From NCBI GenBank assembly GCA_007556525.1, contig SWJS01000001.1, positions 1 through 64,000 on the forward strand: a DNA stretch of 64,000 nt, given 5' to 3'. The stretch's first letter is position 1; each line of letters begins with the position of its first letter. This stretch comes from Lysobacteraceae bacterium CU05-9. GTDB taxonomy: Bacteria; Pseudomonadota; Gammaproteobacteria; Xanthomonadales; Xanthomonadaceae. This document shows positions 1-6,189 of this stretch, piece after piece. Under the pieces are notes generated by a model. That model was given only the letters and a program-made list of their open reading frames with translations, made no database searches and was not told the DNA's origin. A program made the translations under genes and the position numbers.

Positions 1-1
1 G

Positions 2-151
2 GAAGGCGTCGAAATGGTCATGCCAGGCGACAACATCAAGATGAACGTCTCGTTGATCAACCCAGTCGCAATGGACGAAGGTCTGCGTTTCGCAATTCGC
101 GAAGGCGGCCGTACGGTTGGCGCGGGCGTTGTGGCGAAGATCATCAAGTAA
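2..151 (+). CDS. tuf: Elongation factor Tu, C-terminal end (partial)
   Basis: The last 49 codons of EF-Tu, the GTPase that carries aminoacyl-tRNA to the ribosome. The reading frame shows the domain 3 signature with VEMVMPGDN, then [19 protein letters not shown], and ends in the usual VAKIIK. The 5' part lies outside the window. A strong intrinsic terminator follows 26 bases after the stop, so this is the end of its transcription unit. The next gene is not rpsJ and not a tRNA/secE pair, so it cannot be told here whether this is the copy of the str operon or the second tuf copy common in gammaproteobacteria. Confidence 0.97.
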   Translation, partial: EGVEMVMPGDNIKMNVSLINPVAMDEGLRFAIREGGRTVGAGVVAKIIK

Positions 152-177
152 TCTCGACACACCCGAGCAACATCAAG

Positions 178-207
178 AACCCTGCAACGAAAGTTGCAGG
201 GTTTTTT
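178..207 (+). terminator. Intrinsic terminator of tuf
   Basis: An 11-bp perfect stem (AACCCTGCAAC paired with GTTGCAGGGTT) with a GAAA tetraloop and a run of six T. It lies just after the tuf stop codon and is a textbook rho-independent terminator. Confidence 0.95.
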
Positions 208-236
208 GTTGTTGGGTGTTCGATTCTTACACTTAG

Positions 237-335
237 GTTGAGTTAGAGGTAGAGGTAGACTATCTAGATGGACGCGCCACGGCGCGTGCTTGCCGCGCAG
301 CGGCTTTCACTACATCGTCTAACTCTACCTATAAC
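237..335. repeat. Hexamer-array inverted repeat, copy 1
   Basis: The left arm (242-260) is made of tandem GTTAGA/GGTAGA hexamers. The right arm (317-335) is its reverse complement with 17 of 19 positions matching. The loop of about 56 bases contains a smaller hairpin (ACGCGCC-AC-GGCGCGT). It is intergenic, between the tuf terminator and a small membrane-protein gene. Bases 244-263 recur in inverted orientation, perfectly over 20 bases, at 774-793 on the far side of that gene. Confidence 0.75.
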
Positions 336-342
336 TAGTTCT

Positions 343-717
343 ATGAAATCACTTAGCTACAAACTCGCCCTAGCCGGCACCGTTATCGGATCACTGTTAC
401 TCATTTGGATGAGTTTGGGCATTGGTATCATCGGGGCGGATGGAGAGCCACTGAATGTGGTTTATGCTGCGGTGATTTTGGTTGGAATCATTGGTGCGAT
501 TCGATCGCGGTTGGGTGCAGCGGGGATGGCGAAGACGTTGTATGCGATGGCGACGGTGCAAGCGATCATCGCGGTAATTGCGATCGTGATGAAATGGGGA
601 ATGCCATACAGTCCGCCGCTGGAGTTGGCGATGTTGAATGGGTTTTATGTCGTTGTGTTTACAGTCTGTGCTCAGCTGTTTCGCTTTAGCCTGGGTCGCG
701 CCGAAGTGACACTTTAA
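343..717 (+). CDS. Small hypothetical membrane protein
   Basis: A 124-residue protein with about four hydrophobic segments: roughly residues 7-27, 36-53, 61-82 and 96-112. I do not recognise a family. The start is the ATG before KSLSYKLALAG. A longer frame runs back through the upstream repeat, but its extra residues are not membrane-like and would be encoded by the repeat itself. No clear ribosome binding site is visible before either start. The gene sits alone between two hexamer-array repeats whose outer 20 bases form a perfect inverted repeat, so it may be carried as a small cassette, although no transposase or target duplication was seen. Confidence 0.6.
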   Translation: MKSLSYKLALAGTVIGSLLLIWMSLGIGIIGADGEPLNVVYAAVILVGIIGAIRSRLGAAGMAKTLYAMATVQAIIAVIAIVMKWGMPYSPPLELAMLNGFYVVVFTVCAQLFRFSLGRAEVTL

Positions 718-720
718 AGC

Positions 721-797
721 AGTTGGAGTTAGAGTTAGTGAGAGTGGCTGTTGGCCGAAGGCGCCGTCACTGAATAGTCTACCTCTACCTCTACCTT
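721..797. repeat. Hexamer-array inverted repeat, copy 2
   Basis: The left arm (about 724-738) carries GTTAGA-type hexamers. The right arm (774-796), read on the minus strand, carries three GGTAGA hexamers. Within the element the arms pair except at one position per hexamer. Inside is a second inverted segment (AGTGAGAGTGGC and GCCGTCACT). The right arm is a perfect 20-base inverted copy of 244-263. Confidence 0.7.
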
Positions 798-805
798 TCA
801 GAGTT

Positions 806-1234
806 ATGCGCTTGTGGTCCCTCCATCCCAAATACTTAGACGCCAAGGGCTTAGTTGCGCTATGGCGTGAGACGCTGCTTGCGCGGGCGGTTTTGCATGA
901 GCAGACGAAGGGTTACCGCAATCACCCGCAGCTGGATCGCTTCAAGGCGGTGAGAGATCCGAAGAAGACGATGGATTTTTACTTGATGCATATCCATGCT
1001 GAGGCAGTGCGGCGCGGTTACAACTTTGATGCGAGCAAGTTTGAAAAGGTGCGTAAACCGAAAGTCATGCCGGTGACGGATGGGCAGGTTGCGTATGAGT
1101 GGCAGCATTTGGATGCAAAGCTCCTGAAGCGTGATCCTGCGAAACATGCTGAGATTCAAGGGGTTTTTGACGTTGAAGTGCATCCGCTGTTTGTTGTCGA
1201 GCCGGGTGGAATCGCGGATTGGGAACGGACGTGA
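806..1234 (+). CDS. Pyrimidine dimer DNA glycosylase / endonuclease V family protein
   Basis: A 142-residue protein of the T4 endonuclease V-like family (Pyr_excise). These are base-excision enzymes that cut the glycosylic bond at UV-induced pyrimidine dimers. The start MRLWSLHPKYLD, followed by LVALWRE, GYRNHPQL and RF, is the characteristic N-terminal block, and the length is normal. It is expected to act on DNA in the cytoplasm. Its TGA overlaps a GTG start of the following acetyltransferase, so the two are probably co-translated. A blue-light sensor gene lies two genes downstream, which is suggestive but not evidence of a functional link. Activity on dimers is inferred from the family only. 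Confidence 0.8.
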   Translation: MRLWSLHPKYLDAKGLVALWRETLLARAVLHEQTKGYRNHPQLDRFKAVRDPKKTMDFYLMHIHAEAVRRGYNFDASKFEKVRKPKVMPVTDGQVAYEWQHLDAKLLKRDPAKHAEIQGVFDVEVHPLFVVEPGGIADWERT

Positions 1235-1749
1235 AAGTCGTCATTCGTGCGATGACGCGCGATGATGTCGATGCATTGCATGAAGCGGTGCGGTCGTCGA
1301 TGCAGGAGTTGAGCGAGTGGTTGCCTTGGTGCCATCCCGGTTACTCGCGGGAGGATGCGAGGAGATGGGTGGATTTTGGACTGGATTGCTGGCTGCGTGG
1401 ATCGGAGTTTCCGATGGGCGTGTTCGATGAGAGTGGGCGATTGCTTGGCGGTGTTGGGTTGAGCAAAATTGATCGTGTGAACCGTATTGCGAACCTCGGC
1501 TATTGGGTGCGGACGGATGTGATGCGCAGTGGTGTTGCGACGGAAGCTGCGCGGCAGATGATGGAATACGGATTGCGCGAGTTGGGATTCAAGCGGATCG
1601 AGATCGTGGTGTTGCCCGATAATCTGGCAAGCATACGCGTGGCGCAGAAGCTTGGTGCAGTGGATGAAGGCATCGTGGAAGCCAAGGCGGAGGTGTTCGA
1701 TGAGTTGGTGGATGCGCGGGTTTTTTCCTTAAGTGAAGAAAGCGTGTAG
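1231..1749 (+). CDS. GNAT acetyltransferase, RimJ/RimL type
   Basis: A 172-residue N-acetyltransferase of the GNAT fold, using acetyl-CoA to acetylate an unknown amine (protein N-terminus or small molecule). Landmarks are the opening VIRAMTRDDVDALHEAV, the WLPWCHPGYS loop near residue 30, the GYWVRTDVMRSGVATEA acetyl-CoA binding region around 90-105, and NLASIRVAQKLGAVDEG near the C-terminus, all typical of the RimJ/RimL branch. I use the GTG that overlaps the previous stop (GTGA). A TTG four codons earlier is possible. Substrate cannot be read from the sequence. Confidence 0.85.
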   Translation: MKVVIRAMTRDDVDALHEAVRSSMQELSEWLPWCHPGYSREDARRWVDFGLDCWLRGSEFPMGVFDESGRLLGGVGLSKIDRVNRIANLGYWVRTDVMRSGVATEAARQMMEYGLRELGFKRIEIVVLPDNLASIRVAQKLGAVDEGIVEAKAEVFDELVDARVFSLSEESV

Positions 1750-1777
1750 GCTAATAAGTCGAACTGAAGGAACTGAT

Positions 1778-2224
1778 ATGACACAACTGGAAACGCTCGC
1801 TTATGTGAGCCAGGCGAGCCGCGAATTGACCACCGGTGAAGTGGATGGGATTTTGGCGGATGCGCGCAAGTTCAACAGTGAGAATGGAATCAGTGGTGTG
1901 CTATTTCACTGCAATGGGCAATTTTTTCAGGTAATTGAAGGAAGTCCGCAGGCGATTGCGCTTGTCTTTGCGAGGATCGAAGAGGCGCGTGCACATGGCG
2001 ACATCGATATCCTAATGCGCGATGAGATTGAAGAGCGCAATTTCGCAGAGTGGCACATGGGATTCGTGTCTGCACCGACGAGCGTTGTGCAGGAATTGGC
2101 GCAGGCCGATTGGGAAGCCGCGATGCCGGTGACTCGCCCGAGTTTGCGTCGATCGAAGGGACTGTCACTTGCGACGTATCATTGGAGCAAGTGGGCGGCG
2201 GAAGCGAACAGCACAGGCGTTTGA
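1778..2224 (+). CDS. BLUF domain blue-light sensor protein
   Basis: A 148-residue single-domain BLUF photoreceptor, which binds FAD and changes its hydrogen-bond network in blue light. Key residues are present in the expected places: Tyr9 (AYVSQAS), Asn33 in the helix before GISGVL, Gln51 in FFQVIEG and Trp92-Met94 in EWHMGF. After about residue 105 comes a short basic tail with no output domain, so it must signal through a partner. The start is the ATG with a GAAGGA ribosome binding site. A longer frame from 1733 overlaps the previous gene and lacks this signal. The TGA overlaps the likely TTG start of the next acetyltransferase. No EAL or GGDEF partner is nearby. Confidence 0.92.
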   Translation: MTQLETLAYVSQASRELTTGEVDGILADARKFNSENGISGVLFHCNGQFFQVIEGSPQAIALVFARIEEARAHGDIDILMRDEIEERNFAEWHMGFVSAPTSVVQELAQADWEAAMPVTRPSLRRSKGLSLATYHWSKWAAEANSTGV

Positions 2225-2646
2225 CGCGAACGGGTGATGGCAAGTTTACCGTTCGCCACGCTGCACCGGGAATTGAAGATTATTGTCGGCTGCGCGAAGT
2301 CGCGGGATTGAGTCCGAAGGCGCGGGAAGCTGCGGAAGTTGGATTGGCCAACACATTATTCGGAGTGCAAATTCTGGATGGTGAAAGGATCGTCGGGATG
2401 GGCAGGGTGATTGGGGATGGTGGATGTTTTTTCCAGGTGGTCGACATCGCAGTCATGCCGGAGTATCAAGGCCAAGGTCTGGGCAAGCTCATCATACGTG
2501 AGATCGCGGAATACATTGAACGGGAAGTGCCGCTGACCGGTTACGTCAGTTTGCTTGCGGATGGTGAGGCGCACCGGTTGTATGTTCAATTCGGATTTGC
2601 GTTGACTGCGCCGAATTCCATTGGAATGGCTTTGAGAAAGGAATGA
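2221..2646 (+). CDS. GNAT family acetyltransferase
   Basis: A 141-residue GNAT protein. The core motif IAVMPEYQGQGLGKLIIREI (about residues 76-95) is the acetyl-CoA pyrophosphate-binding loop, and the C-terminal YVQFGFALTAPNSIGM block is common in small GNATs that act on small amines. Its substrate is unknown. The start is uncertain: I chose the TTG that overlaps the BLUF stop codon (TTGA), because upstream in-frame codons fall within the BLUF gene. The arrangement implies translational coupling with the BLUF gene. Confidence 0.82.
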   Translation: MTRTGDGKFTVRHAAPGIEDYCRLREVAGLSPKAREAAEVGLANTLFGVQILDGERIVGMGRVIGDGGCFFQVVDIAVMPEYQGQGLGKLIIREIAEYIEREVPLTGYVSLLADGEAHRLYVQFGFALTAPNSIGMALRKE

Positions 2647-2650
2647 TGCG

Positions 2651-2743
2651 ATGAGCGATCTTGCGAAAGGTGCGGCGATTGCACGGGATGAATACGTTGC
2701 ACTGGTGTCCAAGGATTTTCCAAACGAATTGGGGATGTTCTGA
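2651..2743 (+). CDS. Possible 30-residue small protein
   Basis: A short frame, MSDLAKGAAIARDEYVALVS and ten more residues, preceded by a good ribosome binding site (AAAGGA ending 8 bases before the ATG) and followed after one base by the ATG of the YCII gene. The spacing fits an operon member. I do not recognise it. It may be a real small protein, a remnant of a longer gene, or a translational relay into the next gene. Confidence 0.4.
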   Translation: MSDLAKGAAIARDEYVALVSKDFPNELGMF

Positions 2744-2744
2744 G

Positions 2745-3185
2745 ATGAAACGTTTTTTGCGAATGATCTTCGTGGTGGTAGCGTTGTCGCTTATCGTTGC
2801 GGCACCGTCATATTCTGCTGAGCCTTCGAAGCAAGCGGACATGATGAAAAACATGCGGCGTTATGTGTTGGTCGTCCTGAAAACGGGTCCGACGCGAGTG
2901 GAAGACAAACAGGCACGTGCTGAGATGTTTCAAGGACATTTTGCGAATATGGAAAGGCTGGCGAAGGATGGGAAGCTATCCGTAGCAGGTCCATTTACGG
3001 ATGGTGGTGAATGGCGTGGACTTTTCATCCTCGCGGTTGACAGCATTGATGAAGCGAAAGAGCTTGTCGCCACAGATCCAGTGATCAAGACCGGCGAAAT
3101 GATTGCGGAATATCACACTCTGTTTTCAACGAGTTCGTTGATGGACGTCAATGCAATGCACGAGAAAGCAGTAAAGGGTGAGTGA
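2745..3185 (+). CDS. Exported YCII-domain protein
   Basis: A 146-residue protein with a signal peptide (MKRFLRMIFVVVALSLIV, cleaved near SYSA-E) followed by a YCII-related domain. The domain shows the family features: YVLVVLKTGP, the conserved HFANMERLAKDGKL with its His, AGPF, and ATDPVIKTGEM with its Asp, the His/Asp pair proposed as active site in the family. Most YCII proteins are cytoplasmic, so export is unusual. Function is unknown, with dehydratase-like chemistry suggested for relatives. I start at the ATG one base after the preceding small frame. The stop overlaps the next start (TGATG). Confidence 0.78.
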   Translation: MKRFLRMIFVVVALSLIVAAPSYSAEPSKQADMMKNMRRYVLVVLKTGPTRVEDKQARAEMFQGHFANMERLAKDGKLSVAGPFTDGGEWRGLFILAVDSIDEAKELVATDPVIKTGEMIAEYHTLFSTSSLMDVNAMHEKAVKGE

Positions 3186-3655
3186 TGGGAACAACGCTGG
3201 AAATTTGGGAGCGCTTCAAGACGAAGCCGTTTGGCAAACAGTTGTTTTCGAAGATGCTGTGCCACAAGGCACCTTACTTCGGAAGCATCAAGCCTGTGTT
3301 CGTAGAGTTAATGCCGGGCTCGTGTGAGGTGCGAATCCGCAAACGTCGCGCCGTGTTGAATCACATTGGCACAGTGCATGCGATTGCAATGTGCAACATG
3401 GCTGAGCTGGCCGCGGGAACGATGACGGATGTCACCGTGCCGAAAACGCATCGATGGATCCCAAAGGGCATGACCGTTGAATACTTGAACAAGGCGGCGA
3501 CGGAGCTCAAGGCTGTAGCGAAGCCGCTCGGCGAAATGCCGTTGGATGCGCCGGGCGAATATCCCGTTGAGGTGCTGGTGACAGATACAGGCGGTACTCA
3601 GGTTTTTCGTGCCAAGATTGCGATGTGGATATCGCCGAAACCAAATCGCACATGA
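3185..3655 (+). CDS. DUF4442 hotdog-fold protein (thioesterase-like)
   Basis: A 156-residue protein that fits the DUF4442 branch of the hotdog superfamily, related to acyl-CoA thioesterases. Visible landmarks are FSKMLCHKAPYFGSIKPVFVEL, the HIGTVHAIAMCNMAELAAG helix (about residues 60-78) that in hotdog enzymes carries the active-site region, and the C-terminal strand VFRAKIAMWISPK. It probably hydrolyses or binds acyl-CoA in the cytoplasm, but the substrate is unknown. It overlaps the gene before (TGATG) and the gene after (ATGA), so it belongs to the same coupled string. Confidence 0.72.
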   Translation: MGTTLEIWERFKTKPFGKQLFSKMLCHKAPYFGSIKPVFVELMPGSCEVRIRKRRAVLNHIGTVHAIAMCNMAELAAGTMTDVTVPKTHRWIPKGMTVEYLNKAATELKAVAKPLGEMPLDAPGEYPVEVLVTDTGGTQVFRAKIAMWISPKPNRT

Positions 3656-4233
3656 AACCAATTGCTTCGACCGTACTTGCCGCGCTGTGCGTGGCTGGTT
3701 GCGCCAAGTTGCCGTCGACTCCGGTTGATGCGCCATTGCGTCCGGGGAAGGTCGTGGTTTTTGATATCGATGGCACGTTGACGCCGGAGAATATCGACGT
3801 ACTGGAAGTCCGGAAAGATGTGGTCAATGTTGTAAAGGCATATTCGGATAAGGGTTATCGAATTTTGTATCTGACTGCGCGGTCGCTGCATCTGCAGCAG
3901 CCAATTCCTTATTGGTTAAATCGCTACGGTTTCCCGAAGGGAGATTTGCAAACGGCGCAGACGTCACAGGACCGTAAAGACCCTGCGACGTTCAAAGCGA
4001 ACATGCTTGAGAACTACAAGAAGGTCGGTTGGAAGATCGCATTCGCATACGGCGACTCAACAACCGATTTCCAGGCGTACGAGCGAGCCGGCATTGCGAA
4101 GGAACATGTTTTTGCATTGTTGCGTGAGAATGACAAACAGTGCCAACCCGGTGTTTACTCGATTTGTCTGAAAGGGTACACCGAGCATCTTCCATTTGTA
4201 GAAACCGTTGCGTCCGTCAAGAGCAGTCATTGA
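3652..4233 (+). CDS. Lipoprotein HAD-type phosphatase (LNS2/lipin-like)
   Basis: A 193-residue protein with a lipoprotein signal (lipobox CVAGC, Cys17), placing it in the cell envelope. The mature part begins with VVVFDIDGTLTPENIDV, the DxDGT nucleophile motif of HAD phosphatases, then LYLTARS (motif II, Thr) and FAYGDSTTDFQAY (motif IV, acidic pair). The wording DIDGT, TARS and YGD-S-TD is close to LNS2/lipin domains, which act on phosphatidic acid, so a phospholipid substrate is a reasonable inference. The ATG overlaps the previous stop (ATGA), while an ORF start further upstream would destroy the signal peptide. Confidence 0.78.
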   Translation: MKPIASTVLAALCVAGCAKLPSTPVDAPLRPGKVVVFDIDGTLTPENIDVLEVRKDVVNVVKAYSDKGYRILYLTARSLHLQQPIPYWLNRYGFPKGDLQTAQTSQDRKDPATFKANMLENYKKVGWKIAFAYGDSTTDFQAYERAGIAKEHVFALLRENDKQCQPGVYSICLKGYTEHLPFVETVASVKSSH

Positions 4234-4243
4234 AAGGACATCA

Positions 4244-4930
4244 ATGCAAGACGATCCCGCACTCGACAATGTTGTTTGGCATGCGCTGAACGGACACCAA
4301 AAGCACTTTTCGGAAGGGAATGATCGCGCAAGACGGTTTGCGCATGGCTTCTCACCGATCGTTGGATTCCCGGATCCATTCAATCCGGACTTCGATGCGT
4401 TGCGGCCGTATTGCGACCTCGGCGAGAAATTTTTCTGCGTCTACTGGACCGGCGAGCCACCGTCGAACGTTGCGTTAAACATGGATACCAAGATGCAGCA
4501 GATGGTTTATGCGGGACAGCCATCCATGGATGATGATGCATTGGATGCGATACCGTTGACCGCCGATCACGCACAACAGGCATTGGACTTGGCATTGCTG
4601 ACGAAGCCCGGGCCGTTTGGCCTACGGACAATCGAGCTCGGTGATTACTTCGGATACTTCGAAGACGGCCGCTTGATCGCGATGGCAGGGGAGCGGATGC
4701 ATGTTGGCAAGCATCGCGAGATTAGCGGTGTGTGCACGCATCCTTCCGTGCAAGGCCGCGGATTGGCTGGCAAGCTCATGCGCAAGATGATGCACCGCGG
4801 ATTGAAGCGAGGCGAGATTCCCTGGTTGCACGTTTATTCGCACAATGAGGTCGGTGTTCATTTGTACGAGAAATTGGGCTTCCGCATCCGCCGCGAAAGT
4901 CCCGTGCGCGTGATTGAATTCAAAGGCTGA
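4244..4930 (+). CDS. GNAT acetyltransferase, FR47-like
   Basis: A 228-residue protein with a C-terminal GNAT domain. The acetyl-CoA motif is ISGVCTHPSVQGRGLAGKLM (about residues 161-180), followed by IPWLHVYSHNEVGVHLYEKL and GFRIRRE, typical of the FR47-like group. The N-terminal half (to about residue 100) is a degenerate GNAT-like region, seen in double-GNAT proteins with one dead half. The start is the ATG after AAAGGACATCA. It lies 10 bases after the lipoprotein phosphatase and is the last gene of this coupled cluster. Substrate unknown. Confidence 0.83.
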   Translation: MQDDPALDNVVWHALNGHQKHFSEGNDRARRFAHGFSPIVGFPDPFNPDFDALRPYCDLGEKFFCVYWTGEPPSNVALNMDTKMQQMVYAGQPSMDDDALDAIPLTADHAQQALDLALLTKPGPFGLRTIELGDYFGYFEDGRLIAMAGERMHVGKHREISGVCTHPSVQGRGLAGKLMRKMMHRGLKRGEIPWLHVYSHNEVGVHLYEKLGFRIRRESPVRVIEFKG

Positions 4931-5010
4931 AACGCTAACGCAGCTTCGACGCGGAAATAACCCGATCCGTCATAAGCTGACGGTGTGAAACTTGAGAGAG
5001 GTTTTTTGAC

Positions 5011-5445
5011 ATGACAAATCCAACTTACGATCCAAACAATCGCGTGAACATTGGCGCAGAAATCAGCCGTCCGATTGAACAAGTATGGAGTGAGTTCACC
5101 AATCCTGAGTCGATTACGCAATGGAATACCGCGCATCCGGATTGGCATACGCCGCGTGCAGAGCATGATTTGCAGAAGGGTGGTCGCTTCAACTATCGAA
5201 TGGAAGCGAAGGATGGCAGCATGGGTTTTGACTTTGGTGGCACGTATGATGATGTGCAGGAAGGCAAGCGCATTGCGTACACGATGGATGATGGGCGGCA
5301 GTCGCAAGTGGACTTCGAAGCGACGGAGACCGGCACACGCATGACGCAGTGGTTTGATCCTGAAGGAATGAATCCACCTGAGATGCAGCAACAAGGTTGG
5401 CAAAACATTCTCGACAGCTTCAAGGCTTGGGTCGAAACGCGTTAA
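5011..5445 (+). CDS. SRPBCC / AHSA1-like protein
   Basis: A 144-residue START-like (SRPBCC) domain. Characteristic pieces are the opening strand INIGAEISRPIEQVWSEFTN, WNTAHPDW, GGRFNYRMEAKDGSMGFDFGGTYDDV, and the final helix WQNILDSFKAWVE. This fold has a deep hydrophobic pocket; members bind small ligands or, like AHSA1, act on Hsp90. The role here is not predictable. A clear ribosome binding site (GAGAGAGG) precedes the ATG. It stands alone, with a terminator-like hairpin about 100 bases after its stop. Confidence 0.8.
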   Translation: MTNPTYDPNNRVNIGAEISRPIEQVWSEFTNPESITQWNTAHPDWHTPRAEHDLQKGGRFNYRMEAKDGSMGFDFGGTYDDVQEGKRIAYTMDDGRQSQVDFEATETGTRMTQWFDPEGMNPPEMQQQGWQNILDSFKAWVETR

Positions 5446-5550
5446 CTGCTTTTGAATGTTTCGTGTTGATTCACGCGGAAGTGCGAGCCTCAACGTGAAC
5501 ACGGGTAACGGTCGTCACATTCGATGCGTTGCTTGATGTTGCTGAAAATG

Positions 5551-5584
5551 AACCGCGCAACATTTCCGTTTTGTGCGGTTTTTT
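5551..5584 (+). terminator. Terminator-like hairpin after the SRPBCC gene
   Basis: AACCGCGC pairs with GTGCGGTT (one G-T pair) around a loop of about 14 bases, followed by a run of T. Position and shape fit a rho-independent terminator for the gene ending at 5445. Confidence 0.6.
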
Positions 5585-5596
5585 GTTGGGTGAATC

Positions 5597-5611
5597 GTTC
5601 ACGTGGTGAAC
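5597..5611. promoter_or_regulatory. 15-base palindrome upstream of the Ala/Pro/Val-rich gene
   Basis: GTTCAC-GTG-GTGAAC is a perfect 6-3-6 dyad, 68 bases before the ATG of the exported protein gene at 5679. It could be an operator. I do not recognise the factor, and chance is possible. Confidence 0.3.
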
Positions 5612-5678
5612 GGCAAGCTGTGCTGACTCGCTGCAGTGCGGTGAGTGAAATCCTGATCTAAAACTTGGAGAGCACAAG

Positions 5679-6128
5679 ATGCGTATCAACACCAAATCCA
5701 CTTTGCTTGCAGCGGCGATTGCGCTGTCACTTTCGGCAACGGGTGCATTTGCACAGAGCACCAATGCGAAAGTGAATCTCGGAACACAAGCCGCGACGCC
5801 TGCGGTGCCGGCGACACCGGCAGTTCCCGCAACGCCAGCCGTTCAAGCAGTGGGTCAAACTGTGGATGATGTAACGGATGCCGTAAAGGCCGTTCCCGCA
5901 ACTCCTGCCGTACCTGCAACACCTGCTGTGAAGGTCGATGCGGATGTCAGCGCGAATGCGAACGCATCGTTGGATCCAACCGCTGTCGCACGCGAACATC
6001 AGTCGACTGATCCACAAGCAGGCGTGAGCGCAGATGCGTCGGCAGACGTCAACGCGACGGCTGATGCGAAGGCAGATGCAAAGCCTGCCAAAAAGGTAGC
6101 AAAGTCCAAGAAGAAAAAGCCACTCTAA
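5679..6128 (+). CDS. Exported Ala/Pro/Val-rich low-complexity protein
   Basis: A 149-residue protein with a Sec signal peptide (MRINTKSTLLAAAIALSLSA, cleavage near AFA-Q). The mature part has no globular domain. It has two blocks of PATPAV repeats (about residues 39-55 and 72-84), an acidic Asp/Ala/Asn stretch with alternating A-D pairs (about 85-132) and a lysine-rich end (PAKKVAKSKKKKPL). This looks like an extended periplasmic or cell-wall-associated linker protein. Opposite charges in the two halves could allow binding to nucleic acid, lipopolysaccharide or itself, but that is guesswork. A GGAGAG ribosome binding site supports the start. It ends at a strong two-way terminator. Confidence 0.75.
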   Translation: MRINTKSTLLAAAIALSLSATGAFAQSTNAKVNLGTQAATPAVPATPAVPATPAVQAVGQTVDDVTDAVKAVPATPAVPATPAVKVDADVSANANASLDPTAVAREHQSTDPQAGVSADASADVNATADAKADAKPAKKVAKSKKKKPL

Positions 6129-6158
6129 AGCGGCATGCCAGGACTCACCATGGCAAAG

Positions 6159-6185
6159 GAAAGCCCCTCGTAATGAGGGGCTTTC
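6159..6185. terminator. Bidirectional terminator
   Basis: An 11-bp perfect stem, GAAAGCCCCTC with GAGGGGCTTTC, and a 5-base loop. It sits between two convergent genes and can serve both. Confidence 0.88.
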
Positions 6186-6189
6186 TGCG

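Noticed and set aside
5524-5665. Short ORF starting MRCLMLLKMNRATF
   Set aside because: It runs through a terminator-like hairpin, has no ribosome binding site and no recognisable product.
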